Positions 17,428 to 25,353 of a stretch of 25,405 nt of DNA are shown here, piece by piece. Position numbers and translations under genes: made by a program. The stretch's first letter is position 1. Every line of letters starts with the position of its first letter. Source of the stretch: CAZKTF01 sp964555565 (lineage in GTDB: Bacteria; Planctomycetota; JAJSAM01; JAKLKS01); assembly GCA_964555565.1 (NCBI GenBank), contig CAZKTF010000021.1, forward strand, positions 1 to 25,405, read 5' to 3'. The notes beneath the pieces were generated by a model. The model was not told the origin of the DNA and did no database searches. It worked only from the letters and a program-made list of their open reading frames with translations.

Positions 17428-18399
17428 GTGCGCGGCCGGCGGCCCTTCCTTGCGGGCACGCGGTCCCCGGTCCTCCTCCTCCTTGCCGCCGCGGCCCTGG
17501 CACTCCCCGCCTGCGCGAGCCGCGGGATGGCCCTCCTCTCGGGGGAGGACGGGGAAAGGCCGGTCCTCCCGCCGCGGCCCCTGGTCCCCTACGACCTCAA
17601 CCGGCCCTACCCGCTCCAGCCGGGGGACTGGGTCAGCATCAGGGTCCTGGGGGACGAGGAATTGAACTGCGACGTCCCGATCCCGCCCGACGGCATGCTC
17701 GAGGTCTGGAAGAGCGAGGCGAAGATCGGCGGGTCCCGCAGGACGGTCAAGGCGGAGGGGCGCACGACGGTGGAGCTCCAGGACGACCTGGCCAAGGTCT
17801 ACCTCGAGGTCCGGTCCACCGCCCGGCCCTACGTCATCGTGACCATCCAGAAAGCGGTCGAGCGCACGGTCTACTTCGTCGGCGCGGTCCAGTCGAAGGA
17901 GGGGAAGCTCCCGCTACCCGCCAACCGCCGCCTGACGCTGATGCGCGCCATCCAGGAGGCGGGCGGGCCCGCCGAGGACGCCGACCTCAGCCGCGTCCAG
18001 ATCTCGAGGAAGGACCCCGCGACGGGGGGCGAGGTGTCCGGCCTCGGCGCGATCGACCTCTGGGCCGTCGAGGAGGCCGGCGCCTACGACCGCGACCCGC
18101 CGCTGGAGCCCAACGACATCATCCGGGTCCCCAGGCTGGGGCACGTGACGATCCTGGGCGAGGTGGCGACGCCCGGGCGGTACCTCTGCAGGCGCGGGAT
18201 GAGGCTCGTGGACCTGTTCGGCATCGCGGGGGGGCTCAAGGAGTTCGCGAAGCTGCGCGACGTGCGCGTGGTCCGCGGCGAGGGGACGGGCAAGGATCGG
18301 CTCTTCCGCATCGACGCCCAGGCCATCTTCGACGGCACCGGCCAGGACTTCCTCCTCCGGCCCGGCGACCGGGTCCACGTGGACGAGCGGATCCTCTAG
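17428..18399 (+). CDS. Short OPX polysaccharide export lipoprotein (Wza-related)
   Basis: This 323-residue lipoprotein starts at GTG with GGGAGGGGAG upstream. The lipobox ALPA-C29 gives a lipid-anchored mature form. The polysaccharide-export domain begins near YPLQPGDWVSIRV at about residue 60 and contains IPPDGMLEV. Two SLBB-type domains follow: YFVGAVQSKEGKLPLP at about 150, and VTILGEVATPGRY at about 235. The protein ends with LLRPGDRVHVDERIL, directly after the second SLBB domain. It therefore lacks the C-terminal helix with which classic Wza crosses the outer membrane. Short OPX proteins of this kind are proposed to pair with a separate beta-barrel, which is encoded immediately upstream here. 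It should link the periplasmic exit path between the barrel and the Wzc-like protein. Confidence 0.9.
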   Translation: MRGRRPFLAGTRSPVLLLLAAAALALPACASRGMALLSGEDGERPVLPPRPLVPYDLNRPYPLQPGDWVSIRVLGDEELNCDVPIPPDGMLEVWKSEAKIGGSRRTVKAEGRTTVELQDDLAKVYLEVRSTARPYVIVTIQKAVERTVYFVGAVQSKEGKLPLPANRRLTLMRAIQEAGGPAEDADLSRVQISRKDPATGGEVSGLGAIDLWAVEEAGAYDRDPPLEPNDIIRVPRLGHVTILGEVATPGRYLCRRGMRLVDLFGIAGGLKEFAKLRDVRVVRGEGTGKDRLFRIDAQAIFDGTGQDFLLRPGDRVHVDERIL

Positions 18400-18468
18400 G
18401 GGTCAGACCCCTCGCGCATGCCGTAACCCCATTGTCCCCCTGACGTTGAGGACGGGGCGTTTGCAACC
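18398..18468. repeat. GGGGTCAGACCCC dispersed repeat after the OPX gene
   Basis: AGGGGTC-A-GACCCCT at 18398-18412 is a perfect palindrome about a central A and overlaps the last two bases of the OPX stop codon. It is followed by CGCGCAT and, further on, by GTTTGCAAC at about 18460. The same ordered elements recur after carA at 25244. These strings are typical of REP-like repeats mobilised by Y1-type (RAYT) transposases in GC-rich environmental genomes; no such transposase gene is in this window. Confidence 0.7.
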
Positions 18469-18536
18469 TCGCGAGAAGCAGGGGGAGGCGGGTCGCCCCT
18501 CGGGTCGCCTCTGTGGTGAACCGCCGTTCTCCCGGG

Positions 18537-18542
18537 TAGGAT
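18537..18542 (+). promoter_or_regulatory. Candidate -10 element for a leaderless Wzc-like mRNA
   Basis: TAGGAT lies 12 bases before the ATG at 18555, with only a weak -35 (TGGTGA at 18514-18519, 17-base spacing). No Shine-Dalgarno sequence precedes the ATG. Transcription from this hexamer would start within a few bases of the start codon. The remainder of the 155-base gap is the dispersed repeat and a GGGTCGCC doublet. Confidence 0.4.
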
Positions 18543-18554
18543 TGTCGCCCGCCC

Positions 18555-20816
18555 ATGGTGATCCCGGCACCGCTGGCCCCCTACCTGTTCGTCCTCCGCA
18601 AGCACGCGAAGCTCGTGCTGGGGGTGGTCGTCGCGGTGCTGGCCGCGGGGTACCTCTACGGGAAGAACTCCCCCGAGGAGTTCCGATCCATCGCGAAGGT
18701 CCAGGTCGTGGCCCGCCCGACCTGGACGATGCAGGGCGGGAGCCTCCAGGTGAAGGACGACCCGGCCCTCCTCGCGGACCTGTTCTACCGGGTCCGCAGC
18801 GACCCGAAGATCCTGGGGCTCGTCCTGGGGAAGCTCCGCGAGGGTCCCCTCGACCCCGAGGTCCTGGGGCGGATCGGGGAGCCGGAGTTCCGGGCGCTGG
18901 CCGCGGGGCTCGACCCCGGCGGCCTCGCCGGGATGGTCTCGATGAGCATGATCCTCACGACCTCCTACTGCGAGGTCCGCGTGGACGGCGGGAACCGGCT
19001 CCTGACCACGGCCGTCGCGAACGGCTTCGCCGACGCGGTGCACGAGGTGTTCGACGCGGAGAACCGGGCGCGCTTCCAGAGCCAGGCCGAGGGCGCGGAG
19101 AAGCGTCTCGACGACCAGATCGACGTGCTCAAGACGCGGGTGACGGTGATCGACGGGGATCTCACCACGATCAAGAAGGCGAACCCCCGCGTGGACTTCG
19201 TCCGGAAGGTCAACCCGGACCTGGAGCTCCAGTCCGGCCACGGGCAGCAGCTCGCGTCGGTGAGGCTCGAGATCGCCTCCCTGGACCTCGAGGTGAAGGG
19301 GGCGCGTGCGGCGCTCGAGGCCGAGGGCGGCCTGCGCCTGGAGGCGCCCAGGTCGGCCGCCGGGGCCCTGTACCGGATCCTCCCGGTCCACGAGGGGACG
19401 GAGCCGGAGAAGGACCCGCGCCTGTCCTTCCGCGTGCAGGCCCTCCCCGGCGTCGCGTCCAACGAGAACGTCCGGAAGGTCCTCGAGCAGATCGAGGCGA
19501 AGGGGCGGGAGGACCAGCGGCTCGACCTGGCGGGGAGGAAGTTCGAGGATCTGGACCGGCAACGGGTGCGCACGGAAGTCCTGGCCCTACAGAAGGGCAA
19601 GGCCGCCGCGACCGAGGCGGCCCTCTGCGAACTGGCCCGCCGCCTGGACGAGCGCACGGCCTTCAGGGACGCGATCCAGAAGAGCTTCGACGGCCTGGGG
19701 ACGCTGGCGTCGGCCGCGGCCGGGGCGCTCGCCGACGCGGAGCGCCTGGAGAGCGAGAAGCGGTCCCGGGAGACGGAGATGGCGGACCTCCGGGGGCGCC
19801 TGGCGCGGGCGCAGCAGGAGAAGAAGGCGACCCTCGACGAGGCGTCGGGCGGGATCGGCAGCATCCGCGTCTTCCAGCGGGCCACGCTGGCCGGCACCGC
19901 GCAGGTGCGCCCCGACCGGCCGCAGATCTACCTCGTGACGGCGCTGGTGGCGCTGCTCGTCGCCGCGGGGCTGGCGTACCTCCTCGAGTACCTGGACGAC
20001 ACGGTGAAGACGCGCGAGGACTTCGACCACCTCGTGCGCGGCGTCCCCTTCCTGGGGTTCGTCCCGGCCATCCGGGAGGAGGGGCGCGGGCGGGACCTCG
20101 TGGCGGTGCACGGGAAGACCGGGACCCCCGAGACCGAGGCGTTCCGGGCGCTCCGGACCGCCATCCAGTTCTCGCGGCCGGACGGGGAGGTCCGCTCCTT
20201 CGTCCTCACCAGCGCCGGTCCCGCCGAGGGGAAGACCACCGTGGCGGCGAACCTGGCCGCCATCTTCGCCGCGGGCGGGAACCGCACCCTCCTCGTGGAC
20301 GCCGACCTCCGCCGGGCCCGGGTGCACGCCGCGGTGGGGGTCGAGAACCGCGCGGGGCTCACCAACGTGCTCGTGGCCGGGATGCGCCTCCAGGAGGCGG
20401 TCCAGCCCTGCCCGGGCGTGCCGGGCCTGGACGTCCTCACCTCCGGCCCCATCCCCCCGAACCCGGCCGAGATCCTCGGCAGCGCCCGGATGCGCGAGTT
20501 CCTCGCCGAGTCGGCGAGGACCTACGACCGCGTCGTCATCGACTCGCCGCCGCTGTCGGCCGTGACCGACCCCTGCCTCCTCGCCAAGTACGTGGACGCG
20601 GTCTTCCTCGTCATCTCCCGCGGCCGCACCTCGTCCCGCCTCATCCAGCGCGCCCGCGAGGCCCTGGCGGGCGTGGGCGTGCGGCTGCACGGGGCGATCC
20701 TCAACAACGCCGACCTGAGCCACCCCGGGTACGAGGGCTACTACGGCGGGTACTACTACGGCTACGGGTACGCGCCGAAGGACGACCGGGAGAAGGCCGC
20801 GCCCGCGAAGCGCTGA
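18555..20816 (+). CDS. Wzc-like chain-length regulator and bacterial tyrosine kinase
   Basis: This is a 753-residue polysaccharide co-polymerase fused to a BY-kinase. The first membrane helix is at about 15-35. A Wzz-type periplasmic part with long coiled-coil segments runs to about 450, and the second helix is at about 457-478. The cytoplasmic kinase has the ring-forming motif E528-x-x-R531-x-x-R534, Walker A GPAEGKTT with K560, Walker A-prime LLVDADLRR with D582 and D584, and Walker B VVIDSPP with D663. The tail carries eight tyrosines between residues 726 and 739 (Y726, 729, 730, 733-735, 737, 739), the autophosphorylation cluster of Wzc/CpsD-type kinases. It should control polymer length and export with the OPX and barrel proteins encoded upstream. 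No Shine-Dalgarno is visible, so the mRNA may be leaderless. No cognate tyrosine phosphatase is present here. Confidence 0.93.
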   Translation: MVIPAPLAPYLFVLRKHAKLVLGVVVAVLAAGYLYGKNSPEEFRSIAKVQVVARPTWTMQGGSLQVKDDPALLADLFYRVRSDPKILGLVLGKLREGPLDPEVLGRIGEPEFRALAAGLDPGGLAGMVSMSMILTTSYCEVRVDGGNRLLTTAVANGFADAVHEVFDAENRARFQSQAEGAEKRLDDQIDVLKTRVTVIDGDLTTIKKANPRVDFVRKVNPDLELQSGHGQQLASVRLEIASLDLEVKGARAALEAEGGLRLEAPRSAAGALYRILPVHEGTEPEKDPRLSFRVQALPGVASNENVRKVLEQIEAKGREDQRLDLAGRKFEDLDRQRVRTEVLALQKGKAAATEAALCELARRLDERTAFRDAIQKSFDGLGTLASAAAGALADAERLESEKRSRETEMADLRGRLARAQQEKKATLDEASGGIGSIRVFQRATLAGTAQVRPDRPQIYLVTALVALLVAAGLAYLLEYLDDTVKTREDFDHLVRGVPFLGFVPAIREEGRGRDLVAVHGKTGTPETEAFRALRTAIQFSRPDGEVRSFVLTSAGPAEGKTTVAANLAAIFAAGGNRTLLVDADLRRARVHAAVGVENRAGLTNVLVAGMRLQEAVQPCPGVPGLDVLTSGPIPPNPAEILGSARMREFLAESARTYDRVVIDSPPLSAVTDPCLLAKYVDAVFLVISRGRTSSRLIQRAREALAGVGVRLHGAILNNADLSHPGYEGYYGGYYYGYGYAPKDDREKAAPAKR

Positions 20817-20841
20817 TGGCGCCTCCACGGAGGGTCTCCCC

Positions 20842-22155
20842 TTGAACGCCCGCACTTTCCTCGTCGTGGTCTCCCCGCTCCTGCTCGTGGCGGGGGGGCT
20901 GGGGTTCGTCGCCGGCGACGCCCGCGCGCGCGCGCACGCGCCGACCATCTACTGGTCCGACGACGTGTTCCGCGAGGTGCGCTCGCTGGTCGAGGAGGCC
21001 TACGTGGACGCGCTCCCGCCCGAGCGGGCGCGGACCCTGTTCTACGGGGCGTGCAAGGGGTACATGACCGCGCTCGACCCCTACTGCGAGTTCTACACCC
21101 CCGAGGAGAAGAAGAGCCTCGAGGAGGAGACCGAGGGGGAGTTCGGGGGCGTGGGGGTCCTCGGCGTCTCCACCCCGAAGGGGCTCTTCGTCCGCGGGGT
21201 GCGGAGGGGTGACCCGGCCCACGGGGCGGGCCTGCGGGCGGGGGACCTGGTCGTGGAGGTGGACGGCAAACCCGTGGACGCCGCGGGCGGCGAGGACCCC
21301 CTCCCGCGCCTGCGCGGGGAGCCCGACAGCGCGGTCCGCGTGGCCTGGATGCCGCGGGACGGTTCGGCCCGCCGCGAGGCCGTGGTCACCCGCGCGAAGG
21401 TGAAGATCGACAGCGTCCTCGGCGTCGAGCTCGTGGACCGGGAGGCGGGGATCGGGTACCTCCGCGTCGGTCAGTTCCAGGACAACACCCCGCGCGACGT
21501 GCGCGCGGCGCTGAAGTCGCTGCGCGGGCAGGGGGCGACCTCCTTCGTGCTCGACCTGCGCGGGGACTACGGCGGGGTCCTCCCCGCGGCCGTGGGCACC
21601 GCCGACGCGTTCCTCTCCAAGGGAGTGGTCGTGGTGACGCGCAGCCGCGCCGGGGGCGAGGCCGCGCCGCCGGAGGCGCACGCCGAGCCCGACGACGAGG
21701 CGGAGGCCCCGCTGGTCGTCCTCGTGGACGGCACGACCGCCAGCGCCGCCGAGGTGCTCGCCGGCGCCCTCCAGGACCACGGGCGCGGGCTCCTCGTGGG
21801 GGCGCGGACCTACGGGAAGTTCCTCGTCCAGAAGATCGTGAACCTCGAAGGGGACGACGTCGCGGTGCGCCTCACGACGGCGCACTACTTCACCCCCTAC
21901 GGCCGCTCCTTCCAGCGCGACGACACGCGCGGCGTGCGCGGGGGGCTCGTCCCGGACGAGCCGGTCGAACTGACCGAGGCCCAGCGGGCGGTGCTCCAGA
22001 AGGCCTTCGACGGCCAGGTGGGGCTCGACTGGGAGGTCGTCGCCCCCCCCGCGGGCGCGGCGCCGCTCCCCCCGGACCCGATGCTCGACCGCGCGAGGAA
22101 GCTCCTCCGCCTCCTGGCCCTGGTGCGGGGCGGGCAGGGCGGGGAGAAGAAGTAG
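20842..22155 (+). CDS. S41-family C-terminal processing peptidase with PDZ domain
   Basis: This is a 437-residue periplasmic protease of the CtpA/Prc type. The start is TTG at 20842, with CGGAGGG about 10 bases upstream. A hydrophobic signal or anchor spans residues about 4-25. The N-terminal helical part contains YMTALDPYCEFYTPEE, close to the family's LDPHS-type signature. A PDZ domain follows at about 95-150 (GLFVRGVRRGDPAHGAGLRA). The protease core has VLDLRGDYGGVLPAAV, then TTASAAEVLAGAL with Ser301 and TYGKFLVQ with Lys326. The 25-residue Ser-Lys spacing equals that of plant and algal D1 processing proteases, supporting an active Ser/Lys dyad. The usual G after the Lys is F here. The gene lies 25 bases after the Wzc-like gene, but this enzyme is a general envelope protease, and a link to export is only positional. 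Confidence 0.9.
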   Translation: MNARTFLVVVSPLLLVAGGLGFVAGDARARAHAPTIYWSDDVFREVRSLVEEAYVDALPPERARTLFYGACKGYMTALDPYCEFYTPEEKKSLEEETEGEFGGVGVLGVSTPKGLFVRGVRRGDPAHGAGLRAGDLVVEVDGKPVDAAGGEDPLPRLRGEPDSAVRVAWMPRDGSARREAVVTRAKVKIDSVLGVELVDREAGIGYLRVGQFQDNTPRDVRAALKSLRGQGATSFVLDLRGDYGGVLPAAVGTADAFLSKGVVVVTRSRAGGEAAPPEAHAEPDDEAEAPLVVLVDGTTASAAEVLAGALQDHGRGLLVGARTYGKFLVQKIVNLEGDDVAVRLTTAHYFTPYGRSFQRDDTRGVRGGLVPDEPVELTEAQRAVLQKAFDGQVGLDWEVVAPPAGAAPLPPDPMLDRARKLLRLLALVRGGQGGEKK

Positions 22156-22177
22156 AACGAAGGAGCGGAGGCGGGCG

Positions 22178-23278
22178 ATGCGCGTCCTCGGGATCGAGAC
22201 CTCCTGCGACGAGACCGCCGCCGCGGTGGTGGAGGACGGGGTCCGGGTCCTCGGGAGCGCCGTGGCCGGGCAGGAGGACCTCCACGCCCCCTTCGGCGGC
22301 GTGGTCCCCGAGGTCGCGGGCCGCGCCCACGAGACCGCCGTGGTCCCGGTGATCCGGCGGGCGCTCGCGGAGGCGGGCCTCGGCCTCGAGGGGATCGACG
22401 GCGTGGCCGTGACGAACCGCCCGGGCCTCGTGGGCTCGCTGCTCGTGGGGGTGCAGGCGGCGAAGTCGATCGCGCTGGCCCGCGGGGTCCCCCTGGTCGG
22501 GGTGGACCACGTCCTCGCCCACGCCCACGCCAACCTCCTCGTGCCCCCGCCGCCGCGCTTCCCCCTGCTGGCCCTCGTCGTGTCGGGGGGCCACACGAGC
22601 CTCTACCTCTGCCGCTCCCCCGTGGAGGAGACGCTCCTCGGGGCGACCGTGGACGACGCCGCGGGGGAGGCCTTCGACAAGGTGGCCGCGCTCCTGGGCC
22701 TCGGGTTCCCGGGGGGGCCCGCCCTGGAGCGGGCGGCGCGCGGGGGGGACCCCGGCGCGGTCCGGCTCCCGCGGACCCGCGGTGCCCGGGGGACGCTCGA
22801 CTTCTCCTTCTCGGGGCTGAAGACCGCCGTCCTCTACCACCTCCGCGGGCAGGACGCGCGGCCCGGGAGCGGCGGGAACCGCCCGGGGATCCTCGTCGCG
22901 GACGTGGCGGCCTCGTTCCAGGAGGCGGCCGTGGACGTCCTGGTGGCGGTGACGCGCGAGGGGGTCCGCCGCACGGGCGTGCGCCAGGTGGCCCTGGGCG
23001 GCGGCGTGGCCTGCAACGGGCGTCTCCGGGAGCGCCTCGAGCGGGCCGGGGAGCGCGACGGCTTCGAGGTGGCGATCCCGCCCCCCGCGCTCTGCACCGA
23101 TAACGGAGCCATGATCGCCGCCCTCGGGACGCACCTCCTCCGCGCGGGCCGCGCGGACGGGCTCGACCTGGACGTCGCCCCCCGGCTCGTGCGCCATCCC
23201 GCGGTGAAGAAGCCGTCCCGGCGGGCGGGTCCCCGGGCCTCGGCGGGGGCCCCGGCCGGCCGGGGAGGGGGACGGTGA
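22178..23278 (+). CDS. tsaD: tRNA N6-adenosine threonylcarbamoyltransferase TsaD
   Basis: This 366-residue enzyme transfers the threonylcarbamoyl group to A37 of ANN-decoding tRNAs, working with TsaB, TsaE and TsaC, none of which is in this window. The start MRVLGIETSCDETAAA is the family hallmark. The metal ligands are H111 and H115 in VDHVLAH, and further landmarks are LVVSGGHTSL, DDAAGEAFDK, FSFSGLKTAV, VALGGGVACN and the final CTDNGAMIA. The catalytic core ends near residue 335. A basic Ala/Arg/Gly-rich tail of about 25 residues follows, absent from standard TsaD proteins. The ATG at 22178 follows AGGAGCGGAGG. The stop overlaps the next start as GTGA, indicating translational coupling to larB. 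Confidence 0.96.
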   Translation: MRVLGIETSCDETAAAVVEDGVRVLGSAVAGQEDLHAPFGGVVPEVAGRAHETAVVPVIRRALAEAGLGLEGIDGVAVTNRPGLVGSLLVGVQAAKSIALARGVPLVGVDHVLAHAHANLLVPPPPRFPLLALVVSGGHTSLYLCRSPVEETLLGATVDDAAGEAFDKVAALLGLGFPGGPALERAARGGDPGAVRLPRTRGARGTLDFSFSGLKTAVLYHLRGQDARPGSGGNRPGILVADVAASFQEAAVDVLVAVTREGVRRTGVRQVALGGGVACNGRLRERLERAGERDGFEVAIPPPALCTDNGAMIAALGTHLLRAGRADGLDLDVAPRLVRHPAVKKPSRRAGPRASAGAPAGRGGGR

Positions 23279-24110
23279 ACGCGGAGAGGGCGCGCCGCCT
23301 CCTCGAGGGGGTGCGGAGCGGTACCGTCCCCACGGGGGAGGCGCTGGAGGCCTTCGCGCGCCTCCCCGTCGAGGACCTGGGCTTCGCGCGCGTGGACCAC
23401 CACCGCGAGATCCGCTGCGGCTACCCCGAGGTGGTGTTCGGCCAGGGGAAGACGCCGGCGGAGGTGGTCCGCATCCTCCGCGCCGTCGTGGCCCGCGCGG
23501 GCCGCGCGCTGGTCACGCGGGTCGAGGTCCCCGCCGCGCGCGCCGTGCGCCGGGCCTTCCCCCGCGTGCGGTGGGAGGCCCGGGCGCGCTGCCTCGTCCT
23601 CGCGCCCCGGGGCGAGCCGGCGCCGGCGCTCGGGCTCGTGCTGGTCGTGACCGCGGGCACGGCGGACATCCCCGTGGCCGAGGAGGCCCGCGTGACGGCG
23701 GAGGCCACGGGGAGCCGCGTGGAGACGGTCTACGACGCCGGGGTGGCCGGCATCCACCGCATCCTGGCGGTCGCGGGGAAGCTCCGTGAGGCGCGGTGCG
23801 TGGTCGTGGTGGCCGGGATGGAGGGGGCGCTCGCGAGCGTCGTGGGGGGGCTCTGCGACGTGCCCGTCATCGCCGTGCCCNNNNNNNNNNGGTCGGCTAC
23901 GGGGCCTCCTTCGGGGGGATCGCGCCGCTGCTCACGATGATGAATTCCTGCGCCGCCGGCGTGGCCGTCGTGAACATCGACAACGGGTTCGGGGCGGGGT
24001 TCCTCGCGAGCCGCATCAACCGGATGGCGTCGCCCGCGGAGGAGGCCCCCGCGGCCGGCGGCGCGCGCGCGCGGCCGGGACGGCGCCCGGCGAAGAAGGG
24101 GAGACCTTGA
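23275..24110 (+). CDS. larB: LarB, nicotinate adenine dinucleotide carboxylase/hydrolase (frame split by N gap)
   Basis: LarB carboxylates and hydrolyses nicotinic acid adenine dinucleotide, the first step to the nickel-pincer cofactor of lactate racemase-type enzymes. The N-terminal half carries FARVDHHREIRCGYPEVVFG, then the AIR-carboxylase-like core with VVTAGTADIPVAEEA, YDAGVAGIHRI and VVVVAGMEGALASVV. Ten Ns at 23881-23890 interrupt the conserved loop between VIAVP and VGYGASFGG, and the second half continues one frame away with NSCAAGVAVVNIDNGFGAG. LarB proteins normally have two residues (TS) here, so about 5 real bases would restore the frame. The break is therefore an assembly artefact, not a pseudogene. 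A basic low-complexity tail ends the protein. Start GTG at 23275 overlaps tsaD. The LarE and LarC genes are not in the window. Confidence 0.9.
23881..23890. other. Assembly gap (10 Ns) inside larB
   Basis: Ten undetermined bases replace part of the most conserved loop of LarB. The length is probably a placeholder: keeping ten bases puts the two halves out of frame, whereas 5 bases (or 5 plus a multiple of 3) rejoins them. Confidence 0.95.
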
Positions 24111-25243
24111 GCGAGCCGATGCCGGCCGTCCTGGCGCTGGAGGACGGGACCGTGTTCCGCGGGACCTCCTTCGGGGCGCCGGGGGAGCGCGGCGGCGAGG
24201 TCGTGTTCAACACCTCGCTCCAGGGCTACCAGGAGATCCTCACCGACCCCTCCTACAGGGGCCAGGCCGTCGTCATGACCTACCCCCTCATCGGGAACTA
24301 CGGGGTCTCGCCTGAGGACGTGGAGTCGAGCCGCCCCTGGGTGGAGGCCCTCGTGGTGCGCGAGGCCTGCCGCGTCCCCTCGAGCCACCGGTCCGCCGAG
24401 CCGCTCGGGGCCTACCTCGCCCGCACCGGCGTCGTCGGGATCGAGGGGGTGGACACCCGCGCCCTCACGAGGCGGCTGCGCGAGTCCGGCGCGCTGCGCG
24501 GGCTCGTCTCCACGGAGGAGCGGAGCGTGGACGCGCTCGTGGACCGCGCCCGGGCGCTGCCGAAGATGGAGGGGCAGGACTACGTCCGCGAGGTCTCGCG
24601 CAGGGCCCCGGAGGAGTGGACGCGGGGCCACGAGTCCGCCTTCGCCCCGGAGCGCCGCCCGCCGTCCGCGCGGGAGCACCGCGTCGTGGCCGTGGACTAC
24701 GGGGTGAAGGACAACATCCTCCGCAACCTCGTGGACTGCGGCTTCCGCGTCACCGTGGTCCCCGCCGCCTCCACGGCCGAGGAGGTCCTCTCCCACCGGC
24801 CCGACGGGGTGTTCCTCAGCAACGGCCCCGGGGACCCGGCGGCGCTCCCCTACGCGGCGGCCTGCGTGCGGGGGCTCCTCGGCAGGGTGCCGATCTTCGG
24901 GATCTGCCTCGGGCACCAGGTCCTGGGGCACGCCCTCGGCGGGACCACCTACAAGCTCAAGTTCGGCCACCACGGCGGCAACCACCCCGTGAAGGACCTC
25001 CGCACCGGCAAGGTGGAGGTGACGGCGCAGAACCACGGCTTCGCGGTGCACCCCGACCTCTTCAAGAAAGGGGAGGTGGAGCAGACCCACCTCAACCTGA
25101 ACGACGGGACCTGCGAGGGGATGCGCCACCGCGGGATGCCGGTCTTCTCCGTCCAGTACCACCCCGAGGCCAGCCCGGGACCGCACGACTCGCTGTACCT
25201 GTTCGACAGGTTTAGGGAGTTGATCGAGAGCGGGCGCGCCTGA
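24107..25243 (+). CDS. carA: Carbamoyl-phosphate synthase small (glutaminase) subunit
   Basis: CarA releases ammonia from glutamine and feeds it to CarB for carbamoyl phosphate, the precursor of arginine and pyrimidines; carB is not in the window. The N-terminal domain shows ALEDGTVFRGTSFG, EVVFNTSLQGYQEILTDPSY and GNYGV. The class I amidotransferase domain has FLSNGPGDP, GICLGHQ with nucleophile C267, and QYHPEASPGPHD with H352 and E354 (numbered from TTG). Length is typical of the family (378 residues from TTG, 374 from ATG). TTG at 24107 overlaps the larB stop as TTGA and lies just after AAGGGGAG. ATG at 24119 is an alternative start but sits far from that ribosome site. Confidence 0.96.
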   Translation: MSEPMPAVLALEDGTVFRGTSFGAPGERGGEVVFNTSLQGYQEILTDPSYRGQAVVMTYPLIGNYGVSPEDVESSRPWVEALVVREACRVPSSHRSAEPLGAYLARTGVVGIEGVDTRALTRRLRESGALRGLVSTEERSVDALVDRARALPKMEGQDYVREVSRRAPEEWTRGHESAFAPERRPPSAREHRVVAVDYGVKDNILRNLVDCGFRVTVVPAASTAEEVLSHRPDGVFLSNGPGDPAALPYAAACVRGLLGRVPIFGICLGHQVLGHALGGTTYKLKFGHHGGNHPVKDLRTGKVEVTAQNHGFAVHPDLFKKGEVEQTHLNLNDGTCEGMRHRGMPVFSVQYHPEASPGPHDSLYLFDRFRELIESGRA

Positions 25244-25353
25244 GGGGTCAGACCCCACGTGCATCTCGATCACCGCTCGAACCCCCGCGAGCGACAAGAG
25301 TTGGAGCGGAGCGCCCGAGGCCCGTTTGCAACTCCCAACGCGGGGTCAGACCC
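25244..25353. repeat. Paired GGGGTCAGACCC repeats after carA
   Basis: GGGGTCAGACCCC at 25244-25256 lies directly after the carA stop. A second copy, GGGGTCAGACCC, is at 25342-25353. Between them are CGTGCAT, an inverted pair GAGTTG (25298-25303) and CAACTC (25329-25334), and GTTTGCAAC at 25324-25332. The element order parallels the repeat at 18398. The last 50 bases of the window after this repeat show no recognisable gene. Confidence 0.72.
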
